A DNA stretch of 64,000 nt. It comes from Melitaea cinxia. Lineage: Eukaryota > Arthropoda > Insecta > Lepidoptera > Nymphalidae. The stretch spans positions 10,908,766 through 10,972,765 of the forward strand of contig NC_059401.1 of assembly GCF_905220565.1 (NCBI RefSeq), written 5' to 3'. The notes below the pieces were generated by a model. That model did not search any database, was not told the origin of the DNA, and saw only the letters and a list, made by a program, of their open reading frames with translations. The position numbers were made by a program, and so were the translations under genes. Below are positions 55,312 to 64,000 of this stretch, in pieces. Within the stretch, counting starts at the first letter, position 1. Each line of letters starts with the position of its first letter.

Positions 55312-55413
55312 ATGTCAATTATAGATATAGCTGCACAAATTGTTAAAAACGAATCATCTGAATCATCTGACGATAACGCACGTACAATCATCTTGGCCGG
55401 TAGTAAATCGGTG
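55312..55413 (+). CDS. DYNC2LI1: DYNC2LI1 exon 1
   Basis: MSIIDIAAQIVKN to the first half of the P-loop (ILAGSKSV). Donor TCGGTG|GTTAGT, phase 0. Confidence 0.9.
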
Positions 55414-56581
55414 GTTAGTTTAATTTATGCAAATAAAATATTAAAACTAATTTTTCCTTTAACCACATAAAACTCTCTACATTAAAAAAATTTGAATTGT
55501 TTTAGGGGAAATCCCATTTATTATATAGCTTTCTTGAAAAAAGTGATACTCCCAGAGAAACATTAGTACTGGAGTACTCATTTGGTAGAAAATCCTCTCA
55601 AAAGCAAAGTATAGATAAAATTATATGTCACGTATGGGAATACGGCGGAAGATTGGAAATGCTAAAAAGTGTATTAACATCTATACCTTTAAGTAAAAAA
55701 TTCTATTATTGTGTTATGGTCGATTTAAGCAAAATTAAAACAATTTGGGATACGTTGGAAACCAGCCTACAAGCTGTTAAAGAAAATTATACAGACACAT
55801 CAAATTTTCCCGAAATTATTATAATTGGAGGAAAATATGATATTTTTAAAAACTATGGTAAGTTGTTTTTAGCAATGTTATTTTTTGTATTGAACATGAA
55901 TAATTTAATAATATATGTTATATAAAAAATAAATGTTATATAATAAATTAATTGCCAATCGTTGTACGCGAGCAGTCTATGGGTGAGTTATACCCGTCGG
56001 GCCGCCAGAGTCCTGCGTGTTCAATATAACAACATCTTTAGGATGCTACTGCGGCTGCCTCCACATTGCTCCGCGTCGCTTATGTTTGCCGAAGCCCATA
56101 CGGATGGATACGATGCACTAATTCGTAAAAAGGTTGGGTCATTATTAAGACGGTTGAGAGACAGCAGCAATGGCATCCTCAGGATGATTGCTTCACGCAC
56201 GGATTGTCCGATCCAACATAGGTTGATGTGCGTAGTAATAGGAAAAGGGTGACTTCTTGTTCTTTTATGTACTTGACATTGTATTGTGTTTTAAATAATT
56301 TCTGAATGTATTAAAAATTATTATTATTTTTCTTTTTTTTTTTTTTTTTGTTTGTTAATTAATTATTTAATTTAATAGGTTGACTTTGCTTATTATTGAC
56401 ATTAATAAATTATTGACATGAATTCTATTTAATCGATTACTAAATATTGTATATTTGTGTGTATTTTGATATAATTATCCTATGTTTTATTATTTTCCTA
56501 TGTTTAATTTTGGTTTTTTCTCTGTTTCTTAATTATGTTTGTATTCTGCTGTTTAATTGTATGGACTTTGTCTGAAATAAA

Positions 56582-56614
<33 letters not shown>

Positions 56615-58659
56615 AAGTGCATGGTCTTAATTACAGATAGCGAAATAAAGAAATTTATATGTACAACAATCAGAAGTGTTGCATTGATTTTTAATACGTA
56701 TTTGTTATTTTATTCATACAAAGAATCTCATCTGTTAAGAAAGGCCAAAGAAATGTTTTATACGATTGGATTTGGTACTGGTGTACCTCTCAAAGAAAAG
56801 AATACAAACTATGCAAAACCTTTGATAATACCTAAAGGATCAGATTCCTGGGACAGTATCGGTGTATCAGCTTCTACTTTAGAACAAGTAAGTTTTGAAT
56901 TAATAAGAGCCTGGCTGTAAAAATACCTTTTTTGTTGCACGCCGACTTGAGTAGCTCTATTTCGGATACATAGTCATTATTCATACTTGTACAAATCTGC
57001 TTCCTATGATAATTTGTTTGTTATATAAATATGAACACGGGCATGACTGTGGTTGTTTGTCTAATGTTTTTTTCTGCAATCTCAATATATTATGTATCTT
57101 AACTCAAAATAATTCTTGTTTGTTCCAATAAATATAAAAAAGGACCAATAATCGACCACTGTGGAACGCTCAATTACGGTTTAAAAAGACTACTTCGTGT
57201 GTAAAAAATTTAAATAACAAGCTATTTTTTAAAACTATTAAGTATGTTTACTATTAAGTTTGCTGTGTGGCTACGGCACTAAAGAATTTAGCCACCCCCT
57301 CTCTTCCCGTGGGTGTCGTAAGAGGCGACTAAGGGATAACAAGGTTCCACAACCACCTTGGAACTTATGAAGCCGACCGATGGCGGGATAACCATCCAAC
57401 TGCTGGCTTTGAAATACACAGGCCGAAGACGGGCAGCAGCGTCTTCGGTGCGACAAAGCCAGTACTGCGGTCACCAACCCGCCTGCCCAGCGTGGTGACT
57501 ATGGGCAAAACACACGAGTTCACGTTATTTTTGGCGTAAACTTGTAGAGGCCTATGTCCAGCAGTGGACTGTATAGGCTGTAATGAAGTATGTTAATAGA
57601 TGTTAATTATACGTTACTTATTATGCAATTATATAACGACCTGGCGAACTTCGTACCGCCTTATTTTTCTTTCTTGGTTATAATAATTATATATATCGAA
57701 ATAAAATATAGCCTATCTTTCAAGTTGGATCACACTGTACACGATGTGCAAACATTAAAATCGGTTAAGTCCTTTAGGAGTCCATCGCGGGCAAACAACG
57801 TGACGCGTAATTTACCTACCTATAGGTATAGGTAATTTTTGAGAGTGAAAAGAATATGCCTACGAGTACAATGTCAAACATTTTGAAATAAAAAATGAGT
57901 ATTCAATAAATATATTTACCACTGGGCGTGCTTGCGACTTCCTCCGCTTAGAATAGTTACTTTACATGTTCAACGTGATTCTTTAAATTGGCATAACTTT
58001 TTTATTTATGAACCGATTGACATGAAACAAACACTAAATGTTAAGCTAAGCTAACCAAAATATATTAGTAAAAACCACATCTAAATCGGATAAGCCGTTT
58101 CTGAGATTAGCATGCACAAACGCACAGACAAACAGACAAAAATTCTGGCAATCATTGTTTTAGGTGCTATTTGCATTGCTAAAGTACCCAATTTTTTTTC
58201 ATATATCTTAATGTACAGACAGCTACCATTTACATTTTTATTATATGTATGATATGATTGATGGTGATTAAAATTACTTGTCTTATTTTTTTATTAATGA
58301 CTTACAATTATCTCCATTGTAAGTTTCAAGGATCCCAAAATTAGCTAGTTTCATAAAGCTGCGTTCATTGAAAAAAAATAATTTTGTGTATTAAATATTT
58401 TAACACAAATATAAGGTACCAATATGTCTTACAAAAGTTTTACTATAGGAATTATTGATACATTGCATTTTTTTAGGTGAAATTACGCCATCAGTCTCGT
58501 ATTGCTCCTGAGAATGAAATAAAACTGGAAGTGAAACCTTTACAACGCACCCACCCTGAACCTATTTTGGACTCATTAGTTGCCCTTAAGTACGAAGAAT
58601 TGAGAAGTATGGAAACTTATGACCCTTCAATCGATGAGCACTTAATTTTATTACAATAA
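55312..58659 (+). CDS. DYNC2LI1: DYNC2LI1 (D2LIC), cytoplasmic dynein-2 light intermediate chain, four exons
   Basis: DYNC2LI1 is a subunit of dynein-2, the motor for retrograde transport in cilia, and stabilises its heavy chain. Exons 55312-55413, 55506-55857, 56637-56887 and 58477-58659 join in phase to 888 nt, 295 residues. The Ras-like domain has a P-loop split by intron 1, GSKSV|GKSH (residues 31-38). LVLEYSFGRKS (switch region), HVWEYGG, VMVDLSKIKTIWDTLE and PEIIIIGGKYDIFKNY follow, colinear with human. Exons 3-4 hold the C-terminal part (KPLIIPKGSDSWDSIG; DPSIDEHLILLQ). It is shorter than human (351). Introns 2 and 3 carry LINE and SINE inserts. High certainty; borders by consensus. 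Confidence 0.94.
55506..55857 (+). CDS. DYNC2LI1: DYNC2LI1 exon 2
   Basis: Acceptor TGTTTTAG. Encodes GKSHLLYSFLEKSDTPRETL to IIIGGKYDIFKNY; donor TATG|GTAAGT leaves phase 1. Confidence 0.93.
55945..56612 (+). mobile_element. LINE 3' fragment in DYNC2LI1 intron 2
   Basis: Encodes SLWVSYTRRAARVLRVQYNN and MLLRLPPHCSASLMFAEAHT, a C-terminal LINE RT motif, then a 3' UTR ending in a (TTA)n tail (56584-56612). Confidence 0.78.
56637..56887 (+). CDS. DYNC2LI1: DYNC2LI1 exon 3
   Basis: Acceptor TTACAG after phase 1. Encodes DSEIKKFICTTIRSVALIFN to GVSASTLEQ; donor GAACAA|GTAAGT, phase 0. Confidence 0.92.
57263..57586 (+). mobile_element. SINE-like repeat (GAT-tailed family), copy 5, in DYNC2LI1 intron 3
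   Basis: Almost identical to copy 3 (47711-48049): CGTAAGAGGCGACTAAGGGA, GACGGGCAGCAGCGTCTTCG, CCTATGTCCAGCAGTGGACT. A possible duplication AAGTATGTT flanks the wider unit. Confidence 0.85.
57915..58190. repeat. Dispersed repeat, inverse of 25735-25993
   Basis: Contains CGTGCTTGCGACTTCCTCCG, ATGAACCGATTGACATGAAA and ATCTAAATCGGATAAGCCGT in DYNC2LI1 intron 3. Confidence 0.65.
58477..58659 (+). CDS. DYNC2LI1: DYNC2LI1 exon 4 (stop codon)
   Basis: Acceptor TTTTTTTAG. Encodes VKLRHQSRIAPENEIKLEVK to SIDEHLILLQ and a TAA stop at 58657-58659. Confidence 0.92.
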   Translation: MKLRHQSRIAPENEIKLEVKPLQRTHPEPILDSLVALKYEELRSMETYDPSIDEHLILLQ

Positions 58660-58783
58660 TAACACTACTTTTACAATGTTTCATTTAAATACGTATCTAC
58701 CTTAAGAAACCAAAAAGGGGTTTTTTATTAAGTACCACACAATAATTATTTATTTTATTTATTGCGCCTGCTTGTAGGTACAC

Positions 58784-58852
58784 ATGCGCATGCGTTTGCG
58801 TGCGTGTGCGTTCGTGCACGTGCATGTGTATGCGTACGTGCAATTTACGTGC
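58784..58852. repeat. Alternating purine-pyrimidine tract
   Basis: About 70 bp dominated by TGCG, TGCA and CGTG steps (e.g. GCATGCGTTTGCGTGCGTGT), the pattern associated with Z-DNA. Confidence 0.7.
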
Positions 58853-59460
58853 GTGGATGTAGTTCGCCTTCAGATTTCTGAAAATGAATTCCAGAAGGCT
58901 GGCAAAAGTGTTAAAAGAACTTGGGCTGTTATTAAAAAAGTCACCAATATATCTAACGAAAAAAAGTCACTTCATGTCATTTGTTATAATTATACAATCC
59001 TATCGAGTCAGCAAGTAAACAAGGTTAATAATTTCTTCGCTAGCATAGGTAAAACATAGGCATCGGCCGCTCTAGAGCATAACATCCATCTATACATTTA
59101 CCTTATATCGCTTCACAGTTGGCATAACCTCGATGTTGGTTAATGAGACGTATGACGCAAAAGCCTGAACCATTATCGGTGGTCTTAAAAGCCATTGTGC
59201 AGTGGGATGGGATTGTATAGCGACACCTATTCTTAAAAACGCCGTGGACATTATCTCTCCTTCAATAACTAGAGTCTATGATCTCTGCTTGTCTCAAGAA
59301 ATATTCCCCAAAGTTTTAAACCTGCCATTGTTCACCCAATATTTAAGAAAAGTTGTAGTGATTATGTTACCAATTATAGACTCATTTCTATTTTAAGCGA
59401 TATTAGATTTTTGAAAAAAACTATATCAGATTTTTTGAAATCTTATTAAATATATATATA

Positions 59461-60368
59461 CAGGGTGTCCCAAAAAGTAGTGATAAGCGGAATTCCAGAG
59501 ATAGGTCACCCCTTGGGGTATCCGAATCACCCCTATGTATGTTCAGCGATTTTGCATAGTTTTCGAGTTATGAATTTTTTTATATGTTTTTGAGAATTTT
59601 CCACCTGAACAACTTTAAAAATTTCTAAAAAAAAAAATTGAAAACTTTTTAGAATTTTTGTTTTTATATCTAAATAGTCATGAGCTGTAGCTTCCTGCTT
59701 AAAAGATTCAGCTTCTTAACTTTGATGGAAATTGTGAAAATCTAAGTGTGAAGTGAAAATTTTACGTTTTGAGAACTATGACTTCAATTTTCAACTTAGA
59801 ATTAAAAATCTAAACAGGCGATTTTATGGTTTCTAATTAGGCTTAAAAACTTCTCCAGAGTCTCAGCTTTCATAATCATAAATAAAAAGTTGTACTTAAT
59901 GGGGCTACTTTTGCTAAAATTTGCCTTCAAAGACATCAAGGTGGAAAATTCTTAAAATTACCAATTTGAATAAAAACATTTTTTTTGCTCAATTAATTAT
60001 TCCTTTAAGGTTAAATAGTTTTGTCGGCGCTCTAGCTGGGTCATACGTATAGGATTCGTGCGGAGGAAAATGATAAATCCGTAGATTGAGTGATATGGTT
60101 CCAAAACGATGGTGCTCCATGCCACTTTGCAAGAATAGTCAGACAACATTTAACAGAAAGATTTAGAGACAGATGGATCGGCCGTGGAGAGCCCATTGCA
60201 TGGCCGCCGCGGTCCCCAGACTTGAATCCAATCGATTTCTTTGTCTGGGGATATTATAAAGAAATAGTTTACGCTAAAAACATTAGCAACGTAGCGGAGT
60301 TAAGACGAAAATTGAGGCAGGCAGAAGAAACAATTAAAAACACTCGTGTCTTATTTAGAGAAATTTAG
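59461..60368 (+). mobile_element. mariner-superfamily element remnant nested in the LINE
   Basis: The left end CAGGGTGTCCCAAAAAGTAG follows a TATATA tract. The interior is non-coding, then 60090-60368 encodes the last part of a transposase: WFQNDGAPCHFARIVRQHLT, WPPRSPDLNPIDFFVWGYYK. The N-terminus and right TIR are missing. Confidence 0.82.
60090..60368 (+). pseudogene. Transposase C-terminal remnant
   Basis: Contains the QNDGAPCHFA motif (second catalytic Asp) and RSPDLNPIDFFVWGYYKE (third catalytic position). About a quarter of the protein remains. Confidence 0.82.
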
Positions 60369-61361
60369 CTTGCTTGCTTGTAACCAATCGGCTTTAGAGA
60401 CTGGCAGGTCTATAAAAGATGTGCTTAAGACTTTGGTGGACGATACAATTATAAATGTTGACAGGAAAAAGAAGACTTGGTATATTCTTGGACCTTGCTA
60501 AGGCATTTGGTAAAGTTTCTCTTACCCTTCTCCACAACAAAGTAAAAAAATACCATGGGAATTATTCTAAGCCTTTTCGAAAGCTATCTATTTGAGAGAA
60601 CACACAAAGTTAAAATAAACAAGAACATCAAAAATTAAGCGAATCTTACGTATTAAGAGTACTACAGTACATTGGCTCCCACTCTTTTCTTAATATACGT
60701 TAACGACCTCTGCAATCTTAAAATACTAAGCTGCAAAATTTTATCATATGTAGATGACATTGCTTTTCTCGTCCATGGTAAAAATTGGACTGAGACACGT
60801 AGGCATAGCGAAATAGCTCTCACTGTCGTGATTAGTTGGTTTTTAACAGCTTAACTTTTAAATTGGAGAAGACTCAAATACAATCAAAATACGAATCAGA
60901 TACAGTTTCCAAATTATGAAAACATTTTTTGTGGCCTTGTGCGATTCTTAAAAACTTACTGCGGTATGGGTTGATGCCACCAAATCAATCCAGCCTCAAC
61001 TGGAAAGGGTGCAAAAATGTATCCTAAAGGTTATGACTTCGGGATCTATTCGTTTTCCTACAGCAGAATACGAAATTGTCATGTATTAACAATTCGATCG
61101 TTAAGTTTTATTTTCTTTTCTTAATTTTTTTTTTATTTTCCTTTGTTCTGTTCTTCGTAAACACAAATTCATACCATTCAATAAACAAATTTTGTCAGGA
61201 AAGCGAAGATGTGTTACCCAACATAATTATGTAACAAAGCTTGTTCAATTTGTCAGTATTATTATTTGAGTTCCATATTGTGCGGTAAAATAAATAAGTA
61301 ATTAAATATTAACTTATCTTCTAAGTTATTATTTTAATTAATATATAAAAATTATACAGAC

Positions 61362-62329
61362 ACTTCCAGTTGACTGAGTTGCATGAGGCTGTTGAAAATT
61401 TAAATAGTGACCTTGTCGCAGTTCAGGACTGGGCTAGGTCTTTTGGTCTGGTGGTCAATCCTGCTAAATCACAAGCTATCATTATTGGAAGTAGTCGATT
61501 GAGAAGCAGACTTGACTGGGAATTGGTTCCTAAAATCTCGTACTCTGGGGTCCCAATTCCTTACTGTGATAAAGTTAGGAATTTAGGGCTTATTATGGAT
61601 TGCAATTTGTCATGGTCAGCTCATGTCAGAGAGGTCAGCAGAAGAATACACTACACATTTCACTCTCTCAAGCGTCTCCAATATTTTCTTCCTTTCCAAA
61701 CCAAAATTATGCTTACGCAAACCCTTCTACTGCCTATCCTTGATTATGCTGATGTATGCTATCTGGATGTGACTGAGGAGCTACTTACAAAGTTAGAGCG
61801 TCTCCAAAATCTTGCCATAAGATTCATTTTTGGCCTGCGAAAATTTGATCGCATCTCTCAATTTCGTGCTAAAATAAAATGGCTCCCCATTCGTCTTCGG
61901 CGTGATATGCACATCCTTTCCACTCTCTTTAATATCCTTCACGATCCAAATGCTCCATCGTATCTTCGATCCCGATTTCACCTACTGCCCTCTCCTACTC
62001 GTTCCAGGCGCCCTGGCATTACAGCTAAGCTAGACATACCGAAATGTAATACAAAATTTAAGTTAAATTCTTAGTCGGTACGCGCCTCCACACTATGGAA
62101 CAAACTCCCAAGAGTCATTCAAACTAGTCCTTCCCTTGTTTCCTTTAAATATAAATTAAAGAAACACTTGCTTTCACTAGCTAATGTGTAATCATCTGTA
62201 TATTATAGAATATGTATGTATTTACTTATATATTATACATATACATACTCATATGTATATGTATAAGTATATTTGTATTTTGGTATGTATCTTTATATGT
62301 ATTTGTTACTATGTAGTATGTTACATTTT

Positions 62330-62374
<45 letters not shown>

Positions 62375-62640
62375 TTTATTCTTTTATTTTATTTATTTTT
62401 TCTTTGGTGTTTTTTTTTTTAATATTTATTATATATTTTTTATTTTCTTCTGAATGAATACTTCTTGCACTGTTTGCCTCGCTATATGAAACACTTACTC
62501 ATGACCATGGGTTGACTGGAAGAAATCTCTTTCAGAGATAATTCCACCTTTGCCATAAACCTTTCTATTATTGTATGTTTTATATCAATTTTTTGAGTGC
62601 AATAAAGTATATATTATTAATTGTTATTTAAATTAAATTA
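61362..62640 (+). mobile_element. LINE remnant (CR1/L2-like RT), plus-strand copy
   Basis: 5'-truncated relative of 38702-40330. The 61370-62074 reading MTELHEAVENLNSDLVAVQD, NPAKSQAIIIGSS, YSGVPIPYCDKVRNLGLIMD, LPILDYADVCYLD and FIFGLRKFDRISQF is the RT thumb and C-terminus. A 3' UTR with a (TA)n run and the end word TTTGAGTGCAATAAAG follows. Better preserved than the other copy. Confidence 0.87.
62331..62371 (+). repeat. (TA)n microsatellite in the LINE 3' UTR
   Basis: About 20 TA units; the minus-strand copy of the same LINE near 38935-38945 has only a short TATATAT, so the run expanded in this copy. Confidence 0.9.
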
Positions 62641-62659
62641 CCATCAGACGGAAAATGTT

Positions 62660-63260
62660 GGTCACTGTAACCTATTTACTTACTCCTCTGGCTCAGCGAT
62701 CTGAAGTGGATCTTGGCCTCCGACACCAAAAGTCTCCAGCGGTCCGGTCCAGAGCTATCTCGTGCCAGTCCGCTGTCACCAGCTCGCGCAGGTTTCTCTG
62801 TACCTCGTCCTCCCAGCGGTACTTGAGGCGCACCACGGGCTTACAGCTGTCAGGTTTCCCCAAGTACGCTTTCTTTGCTGTGCGACCGTCTCCTATCCTT
62901 ACTACGTGGCCGAGATAGCGAAGTCGCGCTGCTTTGGTTTCTCCGATGATATTGGATTCAGCCACTAGGTCTCTTGGTTCTTTCTCATCCGCCATCTTCC
63001 GTCAGCTTCTTGGGTCGGCCCTAAAATCTTTCGGAGTATTTTCCGCTCTGCCACAAGAAGCTTGTTCTCTTCTTTAAGAGTCAGTACCCAAGTCTCGCAT
63101 CAGTACATAAGGATTGGTCTGATCACAGTTTTGTATATCCTAATCATAGTTTTTCTGCCAAGTAACTTAGATACTAACACCTTATGCAGGGAGGCAGTAC
63201 ATCGTAGGGCGTTTTGAATACGAGTATCAATCTCGAGCTCTCTCGTATTAGTGCCACTGT
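62660..63260 (-). mobile_element. LINE C-terminal remnant
   Basis: The minus strand encodes TMIRIYKTVIRPILMY then LVAERKILRKILGPTQEADG, AARLRYLGHVVRIGDGRTAK and RWEDEVQRNLRELVTADWHE, the conserved C-terminal segment of RTE/Jockey-type insect LINEs. Some stops. 5' and 3' ends not found. Confidence 0.78.
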
Positions 63261-63289
63261 AACCTAGCTAGGCATTTTTAGAGTACTTT

Positions 63290-63770
63290 TTAACTAACTT
63301 CTAAAACAGGAATAGATTCTCAGTTCGACTGTTTTTTTTTTTTAATGTAATATAAAATCAAAAAAAAACCTCAGAACTTTAGACTGAGTGGAACGATTTC
63401 GATAATTTTTGTTTTAATCGAAAGATCGTGTGTCATGTGGTCCCATTTAAATTTAATTACGATCTAACAAGTAATTTTTGAGTTATATCTAATAATTCTA
63501 ATTTACTTGACTATTTTTTTGTCAACTTACGTTGTATTATATCGCATAGCTTTTTACTGGGTGTACCGATTGATTTTATTTTAATCGACAGCGGATACTT
63601 GTCTTGTAATCCCATTTAAATTTGATTGAGATCTGATTACTACTTTTTGAGCAATGTTTGATAACGCGTATTTACTGGACAATTTTTTGTCTCGCTATGT
63701 TGTGTAACTTTAAAATATAATTGATGTCGGTTTTTTTATTTTATTTACGAGTAAACACAATTATAAGTGA
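63290..63770. repeat. Dispersed repeat, TACTGGGTGTACCGAT family
   Basis: Contains ATTCTCAGTTCGACTG, CGAAAGATCGTGTGTCATGT and TTTTTACTGGGTGTACCGAT twice-related blocks; same family as 365-560 and the insert at 42272. Confidence 0.6.
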
Positions 63771-64000
63771 ATCAAATAAAACCTACACATATACAAACAC
63801 ACACAAAAACATGCGTACTCATTTACTCACACACAACACACTTATTTGAAATCCACATCATCCATCCCTTTTTTATTATTATTGTTTTCTTTAAGTTATT
63901 TTATTATTTTTTGATAGTATTGTGTTTTTTTATATTTGTTATTATATTACGTTTAGTCCTCTTTGTGATACGACTCTTTGTCACTGGGAGACAATTTTAT
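63771..64000. other. Window end, nothing recognised
   Basis: AT-rich DNA with a CA-rich stretch near 63785-63845. No gene visible. Confidence 0.4.

Larger units (their letters stand above)
58853..61090 (+). mobile_element. LINE remnant split by a mariner-like element
   Basis: The upstream part reads ENEFQKAGKSVKRTWAVIKK and GWDCIATPILKNAVDIISPS (linker and RT start). After 60370 the RT resumes as CNQSALETGRSIKDVLKTLV, then MAPTLFLIYVNDLCNL and ILSYVDDIAFLVHG with the catalytic Asp pair (Val in place of the usual Ala). Frameshifts throughout. Confidence 0.78.

Noticed and set aside
57240..57594. Exact target duplication AAGTATGTT around SINE copy 5
   Set aside because: The left repeat is separated from the recognised 5' end by about 14 extra bases, so the true element start is uncertain.
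1..64000. CRISPR arrays, bacterial operons, riboswitches, rRNA genes
   Set aside because: None seen; splice sites, gene content and repeats are those of an insect nuclear genome.

Overview
The window is nuclear DNA of an insect, most likely a butterfly or moth. It is AT-rich, it carries spliced genes with conserved GT-AG introns, and its intergenic and intronic DNA is packed with repeats typical of Lepidoptera: Bm1-like poly(A) SINEs, tRNA-headed SINEs, a SINE-like family tailed with GAT repeats, LINE fragments, copia, mariner/Tc1 and Helitron remnants. No CRISPR, operon or other prokaryotic feature is present. Family names come from recognition of motifs and domain order, not from a search.

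Positions 1-32050 hold, on the minus strand, most of one large gene: the orthologue of the E3 ubiquitin ligase HECTD1. I resolved 31 coding exons from the start codon at 31938 down to 823. Their total is 5,007 nt (1,669 codons) and every splice phase closes. They encode the ARM-like N-terminus, ankyrin repeats, a SUN (Sad1/UNC) domain, a MIB/HERC2 domain and the start of the acidic region. The catalytic HECT domain lies beyond position 1. The introns hold LINE remnants, two classes of SINE, a 1.4-kb Tc1/mariner-like element, a Helitron helicase remnant, a non-autonomous Helitron, a 0.5-kb MITE and a 474-bp near-perfect palindrome.

Positions 32699-37771 are a full-length two-ORF LINE on the minus strand. 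It has an 11-bp target-site duplication, a poly(A) tail, an intact gag-like ORF1 and an intact endonuclease/RT/RNase H ORF2 joined by a TAATG stop-start overlap. It sits just upstream of HECTD1. Positions 38700-41420 are older LINE and repeat debris with a 180-bp tandem duplication.

Positions 41688-49107 are an old, decayed Ty1/copia element on the minus strand. It has been invaded by a 1,600-bp Ginger-like DNA transposon (225-bp TIRs, TGT...ACA ends, TATA target duplication, remnant of a KRBA2-like integrase protein), by a SINE with a 10-bp target duplication, and by further repeats. Its 5' LTR ends about 210 bp from the start codon of the next gene.

Positions 49320-58659 carry two plus-strand housekeeping-type genes: intronless TAF7 (TFIID subunit) and four-exon DYNC2LI1 (dynein-2 light intermediate chain, ciliary retrograde transport), the latter with a candidate RFX X-box about 100 bp upstream of its start. 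Positions 58660-64000 are again LINE and mariner remnants, including a second copy of the LINE family seen at 38.7-40.3 kb, in the opposite orientation.

The three host genes have no evident joint pathway; their proximity looks like ordinary neighbourhood in a repeat-rich genome.
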